The notes below the pieces were generated by a model. It did no database searches. It had not been told where the DNA came from and was given only the letters and a program-made list of their open reading frames with translations. This document shows, piece by piece, positions 46,489 to 55,191 of a stretch of 64,000 nt of DNA. Source of the DNA: Lysinibacillus sp. JNUCC-52. GTDB taxonomy: Bacteria; Bacillota; Bacilli; Bacillales_A; Planococcaceae. The DNA lies in the NCBI RefSeq assembly GCF_015999545.1, contig NZ_CP065546.1:1488001-1552000 (forward strand), read 5' to 3'. The translations under genes were made by a program, and so were the position numbers. How positions within the stretch are numbered: position 1 is the stretch's first letter; each line of letters starts with the position of its first letter.

Positions 46489-47330
46489 CACAATTTCCCC
46501 CTTGTTTTCTTTATGCTCCATTCACTTATTAGCATTGCGGTCACCATCGTTACCGCCAGTAAGACGGCAATAGCACTTGCTAACTCGGGTTGTGCAAAAA
46601 TATCTCCCTTAATCAGTGCACCAATACGGATAGCAACTAAATTATAATTACTACTAGTTAGAGCGTATGCAGATGCATAGGCTCCCATTGCATTGGCAAA
46701 TAACACGCTAAAGGTTCCCACAATACCTGGTAACATAACGGGTATTCCTATTTTCATCCAAAACTGAAAAGTCGAAGCACCTAAAAGCGCAGCCGCTTCC
46801 TTCCATTGCTGCTGTATGCCATCATAAATCGGATACAGTAGCATTAGTGCTAACGGCAGTTGGAAATAAATATAAATGAGCAATAAACCACTCCAGCTAT
46901 AAAGGGAAAAGGACGATAAAGCGCCTATTTCCCATTTTTCAAATAGCAATGTAAATAGCCCACTATTGCCAAGCAAGACAATAAACGCAAAAGCTAAAGG
47001 AATACCTGAAAAATTCGAAGTTAAATTTGTTACTATTAATATTTTCTCGCGTACTGGCTGTGAAAAGTTGGTCATCGCAAAAACTGCAAACAACGTAACT
47101 ACTAGCGCTACTACAGCAGAAATGACCGATAACGTCACACTATTTTTAAACCCTTGTAAAATATAATTATTTGTTAATACAGATTTATATTGCGCCAACG
47201 TAAAACCTTCGTTATTACTAAAGCTCGTTACAAGCATGTACAGTAATGGCACTAGGAAAAATAACAATACAAGTAACAGGAAAGGTGTAAGCCAGGCAAA
47301 AGATTGCCGCTTGGATATCAAAACTATCAC
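46488..47330 (-). CDS. ABC importer permease, first subunit
   Basis: The 280-residue permease has about six membrane segments and the EAA loop WKEAAALLGASTFQFWMKIGIPVMLPGI (about 190-217). It pairs with the following permease. The track start is GTG 47330; TTG 47321 (MISKRQSFAW) is equally likely because the AAGTGAT-like site fits it better. It lies 53 bp after the phosphatase gene. Confidence 0.9.
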   Translation of the reverse strand: MIVLISKRQSFAWLTPFLLLVLLFFLVPLLYMLVTSFSNNEGFTLAQYKSVLTNNYILQGFKNSVTLSVISAVVALVVTLFAVFAMTNFSQPVREKILIVTNLTSNFSGIPLAFAFIVLLGNSGLFTLLFEKWEIGALSSFSLYSWSGLLLIYIYFQLPLALMLLYPIYDGIQQQWKEAAALLGASTFQFWMKIGIPVMLPGIVGTFSVLFANAMGAYASAYALTSSNYNLVAIRIGALIKGDIFAQPELASAIAVLLAVTMVTAMLISEWSIKKTRGKL

Positions 47331-47383
47331 TTCTTTCTAACTTATAAATATATAAACTTTAATGCTAAAGGGCATGAATTCAA

Positions 47384-48223
47384 CTAATTCGTTTGTTTTA
47401 ATGTCTGTACACCTTCTAATAATAGAGGGACCATCTCTTCAGAAGGCTCTATATTCATTAAATGACAACAGAGGGGTGCGACTTGCAGCTGAGACACCAC
47501 GCCATCCTTCACACCTGCTTTTACAGCTTGGGAAATGACAAACATTGGTACATGTCGATCCTCAATCGTCGACCCGCCATGATTGCCATCACTTGTCATC
47601 CCATGATCTGCCGTCACAATTACTTCGTACCCCTGTGCCATACATTTTGGTATAAACAGCGACAATAGTGCATCTACAGCCAATACGCGATTACGATATG
47701 GCGCTGAGTCCGCTGTAAACTTATGCCCATCATCATCTACATTCATCGGGTGAATATATAAGAAATCGGGTTGCTTTTGATCCATTAACCACGCTGCCTC
47801 TGCAAACAAATGACTATCTGGGTAATGGTCTTCAAAATAGAACAAGCCATTTTCAATCGGGAGCTTTGTATCGAACTGTAAACGGTCCTCCATATGCTGG
47901 AATGGCGCTCGATTGTATAGCTCACTTACCCAATAGTAAGCAGCTGCTGCTGTAGATAAACCATTGGACTTCGCCAAATGAAATAAACTAGTTTGTGTCG
48001 ATAAGCGCACCGATATATTACTTGTTACACCATGAACGATTGGTGGAGTTCCCGTTAAAATCGTTTCATATAATGGTCTCGATAAAGACGGTACTTCAGA
48101 ACGAACCTCGAAACGTGAAGCCAAATTACGTTCTACTAAATGTTGCATAAATCCCATATGTGTACATGCTGTATCAAATCGAAGGGCATCAATGACAATG
48201 AGAGCGACTTTTTTATTTGGCAT
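47384..48223 (-). CDS. Alkaline-phosphatase-superfamily hydrolase (phosphodiesterase/nucleotide pyrophosphatase type)
   Basis: The 279-residue protein has the superfamily metal sites: ALIVIDALRFD at the start (Asp about 12), a nucleophile candidate in PSLSRPLYETILTG (Ser/Thr about 46-56), DDDGHKFT, then TADHGMTSDGNHGG and DRHVPMFV. It has no signal peptide, so it should work inside on the imported ester. NPP-type enzymes cut phosphodiesters, and phosphonoacetate hydrolase belongs to the same group. It overlaps the binding-protein gene by 11 bp. Confidence 0.87.
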   Translation of the reverse strand: MPNKKVALIVIDALRFDTACTHMGFMQHLVERNLASRFEVRSEVPSLSRPLYETILTGTPPIVHGVTSNISVRLSTQTSLFHLAKSNGLSTAAAAYYWVSELYNRAPFQHMEDRLQFDTKLPIENGLFYFEDHYPDSHLFAEAAWLMDQKQPDFLYIHPMNVDDDGHKFTADSAPYRNRVLAVDALLSLFIPKCMAQGYEVIVTADHGMTSDGNHGGSTIEDRHVPMFVISQAVKAGVKDGVVSQLQVAPLCCHLMNIEPSEEMVPLLLEGVQTLKQTN

Positions 48224-49301
48224 GAATTAATACCTGCTCTTGATACATTTGTGGAATTTGTTTTGTCGTTTCTTCCCACTGCTTTTGATCATTAACTGGT
48301 TGTGCATTTTTATACATTTCTGCAGGTAGTAATAAATCCTGTACTTGCTGTGATAACTTCACATTCTCACGAATTGGTCGTGCGTAACCTTTTGCTAAAT
48401 TTTCTTGTCCAGCATCCGATAAAATATATTCTCGTGTTAACATGGCCGCATAAGGGTTTTTCGCATACTTATTTATTATCGTGGCATAGCCTGATGTTAC
48501 AGAGCCTTCTGAAGGAATTACTACATCAAAGCGTTTTTCATCAATTTGATGACGATAGCCTAATGCATTAAAGTCCCATAAGATTGCTACATCAATTTCG
48601 CCTTTTTCTAAATTAGCGACTGATGGATCTCCCTGCAAACGCCCTTGTTGCGCTAATTCCGCAAAGAAATCAATACCTGGTTGAATATTCGATTCATCGC
48701 CTCCGAAAGCCATTGCTGCGGCTAAAATCGCAAATTGTGCTTGGTTTGCTGTTAAAGCATCCCCTATGCTGACATGATAATCTCCATTTTTAAGATCCTC
48801 CCAAGAGGTTGGTGCATTTTTCACATTGTTTATGTCTGTTAAAAATGAAATTGTGCCTGTATAGCCAACAATCCAATGGCCTTCATCATCTTTCGCCCAT
48901 TCAGGAATATCATCCCAATACGATGTTTTGTATGGCAATGTTAAGCCTTTATCTTTGGCAATTGGTCCAAAGGCAATCCCTACATCCCCAATATCAGCAG
49001 TAGCATCATCTTTTTCAGCTTCAAATTTTGCTAGTTCTTCCGCACTCGACATATCTGTATCCTGATGCTTGATGGCATATTCACTATCAAGCTCTTGCCA
49101 AGTCTCTACCCAGTTTGCCCATGTATCTGGCATTCCGACTGAATGAACAGTTCCTTCTTGTTTCGCTTGTTCCGTAATTTCTTCAAGTGTTGCATCACTA
49201 TTTACCTCATTTGAAGTAGAAGAACTGTCTGAGCAAGCCGCCAACATTGAAATTGCTAATGCACCGATAAAGCCTTTCTTCCATAACTTTTGAATTGTCA
49301 T
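48213..49301 (-). CDS. Extracellular solute-binding lipoprotein (AfuA/PhnS-like)
   Basis: The 362-residue binding protein has a lipoprotein signal with lipobox SMLAAC (Cys23), then an Asn/Ser linker. The body resembles iron(III)/aminoethylphosphonate/putrescine-type receptors (TLEEITEQAKQEGTVHSVGMPDTWANW, IGDVGIAFGPIAKDKGL, TSWEDLKNGDYHVSIGD). It should bind the ligand outside and pass it to the two permeases. TGGAGGGT precedes the ATG. It is the first gene of the operon. Confidence 0.92.
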   Translation of the reverse strand: MTIQKLWKKGFIGALAISMLAACSDSSSTSNEVNSDATLEEITEQAKQEGTVHSVGMPDTWANWVETWQELDSEYAIKHQDTDMSSAEELAKFEAEKDDATADIGDVGIAFGPIAKDKGLTLPYKTSYWDDIPEWAKDDEGHWIVGYTGTISFLTDINNVKNAPTSWEDLKNGDYHVSIGDALTANQAQFAILAAAMAFGGDESNIQPGIDFFAELAQQGRLQGDPSVANLEKGEIDVAILWDFNALGYRHQIDEKRFDVVIPSEGSVTSGYATIINKYAKNPYAAMLTREYILSDAGQENLAKGYARPIRENVKLSQQVQDLLLPAEMYKNAQPVNDQKQWEETTKQIPQMYQEQVLIHAK

Positions 49302-49556
49302 GAGTTGGACCCTCCATTTGTTTGTGTTTATTTTTATTTGCTTACAACAGTAATCTTATAAAACAAACATTAAGCAAGTATGGATGGCTTAAAAATATTT
49401 CGTAAACATTATTGAGAGATTATAAATATATGTGAAGTTTTTGAAGTATTAGAGGAATTGTAAAGATGATTGTATTCTTTTGATGTAAAAAGAGGAATCC
49501 AGTTGTGTATGCGCACGTTTGTTTAGTCTTTCAGACGTGCACACACCCCAGATAAA

Positions 49557-49931
49557 TCAAGATAGTCCTAGAAAATCTGCATATGTATGCGGTTCATTTT
49601 CCTTTAAAATCGTTAAAAATGTAAAAGCAAGCTGAACAACCGACCACCATTTCATGTTGTAGGCTATTTCAAAACGGCTTGGTTCTAATGAAAAAACGTC
49701 CTGAAAGATATGAAGCGGCTCTATTTGTTCATCTTTTAAAATTGATAAGAAACCTAAAAAAAGTGTATGATCTTTCACTTCAATTACTTTACCATCAACA
49801 AGAGCGTCTATGTTTTCTGGCTGATGAAATTTACATTGAGTCGCAACATAACGTTCTAAATCTTGTGCACGCTGCCGTTCTTCACGTTCCTTTTTCTTCG
49901 CAATAAAATCAATGATATTATTCACGAACAT
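49557..49931 (-). CDS. Small protein of unknown function
   Basis: The 124-residue protein starts with a strongly charged helix (KKKEREERQRAQDLERYVATQCKFHQPENI, about 12-42) and continues as an alpha/beta domain with no motif I know. It has no signal or membrane segment. It is single and sits in front of the korAB block. A GAGGCG-type ribosome site precedes the ATG. Confidence 0.65.
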   Translation of the reverse strand: MFVNNIIDFIAKKKEREERQRAQDLERYVATQCKFHQPENIDALVDGKVIEVKDHTLFLGFLSILKDEQIEPLHIFQDVFSLEPSRFEIAYNMKWWSVVQLAFTFLTILKENEPHTYADFLGLS

Positions 49932-50037
49932 CGCCTCTTTTTTTTCTTTTATTGTATCATTTTTCCCTTTAATTTTACCCGCGTACGCTCCCTATTAATC
50001 ATTGATGAATTTTCACTATTAAAAATGTAAGTTGATT

Positions 50038-50158
50038 TCCGCCGCGTGTGACGCTTTCCGCGGGCACGACGTAAGCCGCAACCGTCGCTGTCGCGCCGCC
50101 TGTTCTGTCTACCATTACATGCGTTCCCGCAGGAGTCTGCGCGGATTTTTACTTAGTT
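50038..50158 (+). repeat. GC-rich intergenic repeat, copy E
   Basis: TTTCCGCGGGCACGACGTAA, GCCGCAACCGTCGCTGTCGC, CATGCGTTCCCGCAGGAGTC and a GGATTTTTACTTAG end. It is followed at about 50189 by GTACCTGACAC, a small motif that also follows copies F and G. Confidence 0.88.
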
Positions 50159-50204
50159 AGTAATAGAATGCAAATCTAGAAATTGTTTTTGTACCTGACA
50201 CAAC

Positions 50205-50243
50205 ATAAGGCATCAAGAGTGAAAAACTCTTCTTGATGCCTTT
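50205..50243. terminator. Hairpin AAGGCATCAAGA.../TCTTGATGCCTTTT
   Basis: AAGGCATCAAGA pairs with TCTTGATGCCTT; T-runs lie outside. No gene on the plus strand ends here, so it may belong to the repeat block or to korAB readthrough. Confidence 0.65.
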
Positions 50244-50254
50244 TATTTACATAC

Positions 50255-50284
50255 TAAAAGCCACAATATTAAAATTGTGGCTTT
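50255..50284 (-). terminator. Terminator after korB
   Basis: AAAGCCACAAT pairs with ATTGTGGCTTT around a short A/T loop, 13 bp after the korB stop. Confidence 0.75.
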
Positions 50285-50296
50285 AAGCAATCTTAT

Positions 50297-51163
50297 TTAC
50301 ATAAATTCTTGCACAAGTGCATCGAATTGATTTTCACTCATTTTAATATCAATATCCGTTAGTGGTAACTCAGCGTAACCAGGAACTTTTTCTTGATAAG
50401 AAGTTGTTTCTTTATCTTGATAAATAATACCTGTTACTAAGCCTTCATGCTCCATTACTGTGCGCATTGCCATGCCACGGTCAGCATTATCATAACCTTC
50501 AATATCAGCAAGCTTTGTTAAGTTTTCTTTAAACCAATCATACGTATTCACTTTGTTGTATGTGACACATGGTGAAAATACGTTGATAAATGAAAAGCCT
50601 TTATGATTAATGCCCGCTTCTATTAAAGCTGTTAATTCTTTAATATCCGTTGAGAAACCTTGTGCCACAAATGTAGCGCCGCTTGTTAATGCGACTTCTA
50701 ACGGTTTTAACGATGGCTCAATTGCACCACCTGGCGTAGATTTTGTAATAAATCCAGCGGCCGAGCGTGGAGATGTTTGACCTTTTGTTAAACCGTAAAT
50801 TTGGTTATCCATAACAACATATGTGATGTCGATATTACGACGAATGGCATGAATTGTATGCCCCATACCAATCGCAAAACCATCTCCGTCACCACCAGAA
50901 GCGATAACATTTAGATCACGGTTCGCCATTTTTAATCCTTGTGCAATCGGTAATGCACGACCATGAATGCCATGGAAACCATATGAATTAATATAGCCCG
51001 AAATACGACCTGAACAACCAATACCAGAAATAACGGCTAGTTCGTTCGGCTCTATTCCTACATTTGCTGCTGCACGTTGAATGGCAGCCTGTACAGAGAA
51101 GTCGCCACAACCTGGGCACCAGTTTGGTTTCACTGTATTACGAAAATCCTTAAATGTTGCCAT
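50297..51163 (-). CDS. korB: 2-oxoacid:ferredoxin oxidoreductase, beta subunit
   Basis: The 288-residue subunit carries thiamine diphosphate. NWCPGCGDFSVQAA (Cys pair about 16-19, part of an Fe-S or structural site), IGCSGRISGYIN, and the Mg-TPP motif GGDGDGFAIGMGH (about 90-102) are visible. With the alpha subunit it converts 2-oxoglutarate or a similar 2-oxoacid and CoA to the acyl-CoA and reduced ferredoxin. Its ATG overlaps the alpha stop (TAATG). Confidence 0.95.
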   Translation of the reverse strand: MATFKDFRNTVKPNWCPGCGDFSVQAAIQRAAANVGIEPNELAVISGIGCSGRISGYINSYGFHGIHGRALPIAQGLKMANRDLNVIASGGDGDGFAIGMGHTIHAIRRNIDITYVVMDNQIYGLTKGQTSPRSAAGFITKSTPGGAIEPSLKPLEVALTSGATFVAQGFSTDIKELTALIEAGINHKGFSFINVFSPCVTYNKVNTYDWFKENLTKLADIEGYDNADRGMAMRTVMEHEGLVTGIIYQDKETTSYQEKVPGYAELPLTDIDIKMSENQFDALVQEFM

Positions 51164-52902
51164 TAGCGAGTCAACTCCTTCACTCTATTTTCTAATTCAC
51201 CTGGTAAAAACGGTGTTCCGTTATATTTTGTAATCATCTCAATCTTACCGTGACCACCAATATTCATTTTCATGATATTCGCTAATTGACCTGTGTAGTT
51301 GTTTTCTACAACGATTACTTTTTTCGCGTTCGCCACAAGAGGTGCCATATCAGCAGATGGGAATGGGTGAATTAAGCGAATATGTGCATGGTTCACCTTC
51401 ATACCTTGAGCGTTTAAGCGCTCTTGTACTTCTTCAATAGCGCCACGTGTTGAGTTAAAGCCTACTAATAAAACATCTGCTTCTTCATGTGGTGCATTTT
51501 TATAAACAGGTGTATCGAATTTCAATGCTTCGAGCTTACGGAAGCGTTTGTCCATTTGTGTACGACGATTGCCAGTAGCTTCAGATGGCTTCCCTGTTTC
51601 ATCATGCTCAACGCCTGTTACATGGTGGATACCGTTTAAATGACCTGGTAGTACGCGTGGCGAAATACCGTCTTCTGTATCTTCATAACGTTTGAAGTAA
51701 GCTTTATCTGCTGATGCTTCAAGATCGTCTGTAACAATTTTCCCACGACGAATTTCAATTTTGTTGTAATCGAATGGTTCAACCGTTTGTTTACCAAGTG
51801 ATAACTGTAAGTCAGTCATTAAAATAACAGGCAATTGTAATTCCTCTGCAATATTAAACGCTTGGATTGTGTCAAAGAACGCTTCTTCCATCGTTGAAGG
51901 TGCAATGACAACTTTCGGAATTTCACCATGCGTACCGTAAAGCATTGCCATTAAATCTGATTGTTCTTGTTTCGTTGGTAAACCAGTAGATGGACCGCCA
52001 CGTTGTGTGTCCACAACAACTAGTGGTTGCTCTGTCATACCAGAAAGCCCGATTGCTTCCATCATAAGAGAAAGACCAGGACCTGCTGACGCTGTAAATG
52101 AACGTACACCACCAAAATTTGCACCAATTGCCATAGTCGCTGCAGCAATCTCATCTTCTGTTTGAATAACCGCGCCACCAAATTTAGGTAATTTTTTAAT
52201 TAAGTATTCCATAATTTCTGACGCAGGAGTAATCGGATATGCCGCCATAAAGCGTGTCCCGGCAGCTAATGCACCAAGCGCTACTGCATCATTCCCAATC
52301 ATAAACATACGGCGTTTACCATCAGCTGGAGCTAATGCCCACTCACCAATACGATCGCCTAATAGTTCATTCATCATTTCATGACCGCGCGCGATTGCTT
52401 CCATGTTTTTCTGAACAACTTCTTCCCCTTTTTTGCCGAAGATGTCATCTACAACATTTTGGAACACAGCATCTTCTAGGTTTAGAAGAGATGCAGTCGC
52501 CCCGATAGCTACCATGTTTTTCATTAACGTAGTACCGAGCTCTGCCGCCACCTCTGTAAAAGGTACTGCAAATAATGGTGCTTTTGAATCCTCTGGTTTT
52601 ACAGGTTCAAATTTTGCATCGGCTAAAATAATGCCCTTTTCTGTTAATTCTTTATAATTGACGTCGATTGTTTCTTGATCGAACGCCACTAAAATATCTA
52701 AATCATCCGCAATGGAACGTACTTCTGTTGGACGAACTGTAATTTTATTATTAGTGTGGCCACCTTTTATACGAGAAGAGAAGTGACGATAACCGTAAAG
52801 GAAATAACCTAAACGATTCATTGCCATCGAGAAAATCTCACCTGTACTCTCAATCCCTTCACCTTGCTGCCCACCGACTTTCCACGAAAGCTGATGTAAC
52901 AT
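51163..52902 (-). CDS. korA: 2-oxoacid:ferredoxin oxidoreductase, alpha subunit (gamma-alpha fusion)
   Basis: The 579-residue subunit is a fusion. An N-terminal gamma domain (about 1-185, KVGGQQGEGIESTGEIFSMAMNRLGYF, RIKGGHTNNKITVR) joins the alpha domain (about 200-579, GNDAVALGALAAGTRFMAAYPITPASEIMEYL, SFTASAGPGLSLMMEAIGL). It works with korB. In B. subtilis relatives spoVS is followed by tdh-kbl in this place; here korAB is. Confidence 0.95.
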   Translation of the reverse strand: MLHQLSWKVGGQQGEGIESTGEIFSMAMNRLGYFLYGYRHFSSRIKGGHTNNKITVRPTEVRSIADDLDILVAFDQETIDVNYKELTEKGIILADAKFEPVKPEDSKAPLFAVPFTEVAAELGTTLMKNMVAIGATASLLNLEDAVFQNVVDDIFGKKGEEVVQKNMEAIARGHEMMNELLGDRIGEWALAPADGKRRMFMIGNDAVALGALAAGTRFMAAYPITPASEIMEYLIKKLPKFGGAVIQTEDEIAAATMAIGANFGGVRSFTASAGPGLSLMMEAIGLSGMTEQPLVVVDTQRGGPSTGLPTKQEQSDLMAMLYGTHGEIPKVVIAPSTMEEAFFDTIQAFNIAEELQLPVILMTDLQLSLGKQTVEPFDYNKIEIRRGKIVTDDLEASADKAYFKRYEDTEDGISPRVLPGHLNGIHHVTGVEHDETGKPSEATGNRRTQMDKRFRKLEALKFDTPVYKNAPHEEADVLLVGFNSTRGAIEEVQERLNAQGMKVNHAHIRLIHPFPSADMAPLVANAKKVIVVENNYTGQLANIMKMNIGGHGKIEMITKYNGTPFLPGELENRVKELTR

Positions 52903-53154
52903 CTCAACAACTCCTTAAATCCAATGTATACTATTATTTTTTTCCTTCATAAGTTTAACACGAAGAAACGGTCTACACTATTGTTATTCAATGAATTGGG
53001 CGAAATTCAGACCTTTGACTGAAAATGTTGTTCAAAATGTTGTAATTTTCAAACCAATAAAGTCTAAAAAATTAACTTGCTGATTTCAAGTGCATTAATG
53101 GACATTTATTTTTGGATTCAGGCAATGCTAATTGCATAATAACGGCTTCTTATA
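52903..53154. other. Upstream region of korAB
   Basis: It is A/T-rich with no gene. It should carry the korA promoter; no clear pair of boxes is seen. The following 550 bp are filled by repeat copies F and G and hairpins. Confidence 0.4.
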
Positions 53155-53280
53155 GCGTAAAAATCCACTCCGCTTTCCGCGGGCACGATGTAAGCCGCAA
53201 CCGTCGCTAGCGCGCCGTCTGTTGCGTCTTACATTACGTGCGTTCCCGCAGGAGTCTGCGTGGATTTTTACTTAGATAGT
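53155..53280 (+). repeat. GC-rich intergenic repeat, copy F
   Basis: GTAAAAATCCACTC at the left and GTGGATTTTTAC at the right form perfect end inverted repeats around the family core (CTTTCCGCGGGCACGATG, TGCGTTCCCGCAGGAGTC). Confidence 0.9.
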
Positions 53281-53388
53281 TTGAATTGGCAAAGTGAAAA
53301 TTGTTTGCGTGCCTGGCACTTTGGCTTAAATTGTTTATGTGCTTGTCACTATACCGTGGGCAACTGGCATATGCTCTGCTCCTATTTC

Positions 53389-53511
53389 GTAAAAATCCAC
53401 TCTGCTTTCCGCGGGCACGACTTAAGCCGTAGCCGTCGCTGTCCCACCGTCTGTTCCCTCTTACATTGCGTGCGTTCCCGCAGGAGTCTGCGTGGATTTT
53501 TACTTAGTTAA
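53389..53511 (+). repeat. GC-rich intergenic repeat, copy G
   Basis: It is the same as copy F at both ends, 234 bp further on, with a core that has more changes (CTTAAGCCGTAGCC). F and G, with the GTGCCTGGCACT motifs between and after, fill most of the korA-spoVS gap. Confidence 0.9.
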
Positions 53512-53574
53512 CACTACTGGCTTTGTCATGAAATTTCAGAATTGTTTCGGTGCCTGACACTAAGATAGGAACAA

Positions 53575-53632
53575 AGAAGCCCTATCACATTAACTCCTAG
53601 AAGAAAGAAGTAGTGATAGGGCTTGTACTTTT
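53575..53632. terminator. Hairpin AAGCCCTATCAC.../GTGATAGGGCTT
   Basis: This is a 12-bp perfect stem with a long loop, followed by TTTTT at 53629. It lies downstream of spoVS on the minus strand but its T-run is on the plus strand, where no gene precedes it. Confidence 0.55.
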
Positions 53633-53676
53633 TAACATTCTTTATAGTGGAATAAAAATCACCACTGTCTAACTAA

Positions 53677-53703
53677 TAATCGGTGGGGTCACCCCCCACC
53701 GAT
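53677..53703. terminator. GC-rich hairpin directly after spoVS
   Basis: AATCGGTGGGG pairs with CCCCACCGATT. It begins about 16 bases past the spoVS stop. The tract after it is only partly T-rich, so it may act as an mRNA-stabilising hairpin or terminator. Confidence 0.6.
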
Positions 53704-53718
53704 TAAAGTTCTACTTTA

Positions 53719-53985
53719 TTATCGAACACGTTTTTCTACTAGCAGCTTTAAGGCTGTACGTTCTTCACCAGCAATTAAAATATCGGCAAACGCCGGTGCG
53801 CAAATTAAATCTGTGCCACTTGGCGCTACAAATCCGCGTGCGATGGCCACTGCTTTCACGGCTTGGTTAAGTGCACCTGCCCCAACTGCCTGCATTTCTG
53901 CTTGCCCTTTTTCTCTGATTACCGCGACTAATGCACCTGCAACTGAATTTGGATTAGAGCGTGATGATACTTTTAATGAATCCAC
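53719..53985 (-). CDS. spoVS: Stage V sporulation protein S
   Basis: The 88-residue Alba-like protein is nearly the textbook SpoVS sequence (LKVSSRSNPNSVAGALVAVIR, GAGALNQAVKAVAIARGFVAPSG). It affects septation and coat/spore development in B. subtilis and probably binds nucleic acid. The start is GTG, with GGGGAGG 7 bases upstream. ymdB lies upstream, as in Bacillus. Confidence 0.97.
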   Translation of the reverse strand: MDSLKVSSRSNPNSVAGALVAVIREKGQAEMQAVGAGALNQAVKAVAIARGFVAPSGTDLICAPAFADILIAGEERTALKLLVEKRVR

Positions 53986-54211
53986 AATTATTCCTCCCCG
54001 TTTCGCGAATAGTGTTTACGCTCAATAACTCGTGTCCCCCTTTTTGAACCTCAAGTTATTGTCCGTAGGTCATTTTATGCTCAGCAAAATGAAAATAGAC
54101 TATTTTCATTTCTGATATATTGTAAACTAATGAAATACTTGATGTTTTTATTCGTTTAAATACATTTTGAATACTAATAAACTCATATTTAAAGCGGAGT
54201 AAACAGCAAAT

Positions 54212-54250
54212 AAAAAAAAATACTGTGCATGAATTATGCACAGTATTTTT
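54212..54250 (-). terminator. Terminator after ymdB
   Basis: AAAAATACTGTGCAT pairs with ATGCACAGTATTTTT around 5 bases, overlapping the stop region of ymdB; T-run on the minus strand. Confidence 0.9.
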
Positions 54251-54252
54251 CA

Positions 54253-55050
54253 TTACGCTTGGAACGGATAGTCCTCATTAATATATATTCTTTCACAATG
54301 AACAGCTTTCCCTGTCTTGTCATCAATATCAACATAAAAGCCACTTAACACATCGCGACCCTTTTTTGGTACTTCAAAACGAGATGGCATATTAGTTTGG
54401 AATTTGTAAATAACACTTTCCTTTGTCATCCCTAAGATTTCATCATACGGTCCTGTCATGCCGACGTCCGTAATATAAGCAGTACCATTCGGATAAATAC
54501 GTGCATCAGCTGTTTGCACATGCGTATGTGTGCCAACAACTGCCGATGCCTTGCCATCTAAGTGCCAACCAAGTGCGATTTTTTCACTTGTCGCTTCTGC
54601 GTGGAAATCCACGAATACTAGTGGTGACGTTTTATGCGCTTCTTCGATTAATTTCTCTGCCATTGCAAACGGATCTTCATGCGGTGGTAAAAATACACGA
54701 CCGTGTAAATTAATAACCGATAACGTTACACCATTTTTCGAAATTTGTACCATACCCTTACCTGGTGCCTCTGTTGAAAAGTTTGCTGGTCGAATTAAGT
54801 AATCTGCATCATCAATAAAATCAAAAATATCTTTATTATCCCAAGTGTGGTTACCCATTGTAATAACGTCTACACCCATTTGTAACAAATCATTATAAAT
54901 ATTGCGTGTAATCCCACGACCTGCTGCAGCGTTTTCACCATTTGCAATAACTACATTTGGATTATATTTCCTTTTCAATCGTGGTAAATATTTTTCTACC
55001 GCATCTCGGCCAATTGATCCGACGATGTCTCCAATAAATAGTACTTTCAT
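54253..55050 (-). CDS. ymdB: YmdB-type metallophosphoesterase (2',3'-cyclic nucleotide phosphodiesterase)
   Basis: The 265-residue protein has the calcineurin-like metal sites MKVLFIGDIVGSIGRD, ANGENAAAGRG, TMGNHTWDNK, FVDFHAEATSEK and GTHTHVQTADARI. In B. subtilis YmdB cleaves 2',3'-cyclic nucleotides and is needed for biofilm and the choice between motility and matrix. ATG 55050 begins the conserved domain; the longer frame from 55086 adds an unconserved head. It is followed by spoVS. Confidence 0.95.
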   Translation of the reverse strand: MKVLFIGDIVGSIGRDAVEKYLPRLKRKYNPNVVIANGENAAAGRGITRNIYNDLLQMGVDVITMGNHTWDNKDIFDFIDDADYLIRPANFSTEAPGKGMVQISKNGVTLSVINLHGRVFLPPHEDPFAMAEKLIEEAHKTSPLVFVDFHAEATSEKIALGWHLDGKASAVVGTHTHVQTADARIYPNGTAYITDVGMTGPYDEILGMTKESVIYKFQTNMPSRFEVPKKGRDVLSGFYVDIDDKTGKAVHCERIYINEDYPFQA

Positions 55051-55191
55051 TTTTACAAAACCACTCTTTCTATCAATAACACTCATTAGAGTTTACCATT
55101 TTTTCTTCGACAATCGCAAAAATAACAAGAAAAATTCGTTTCAAGGTTTATGTTCTATTTATTTGTTTTTAACAACAAAGCTAATACGTCC

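Noticed and set aside
54056-54253. 65-codon minus-strand frame after ymdB
   Set aside because: It contains the ymdB terminator hairpin and has no ribosome site of its own.
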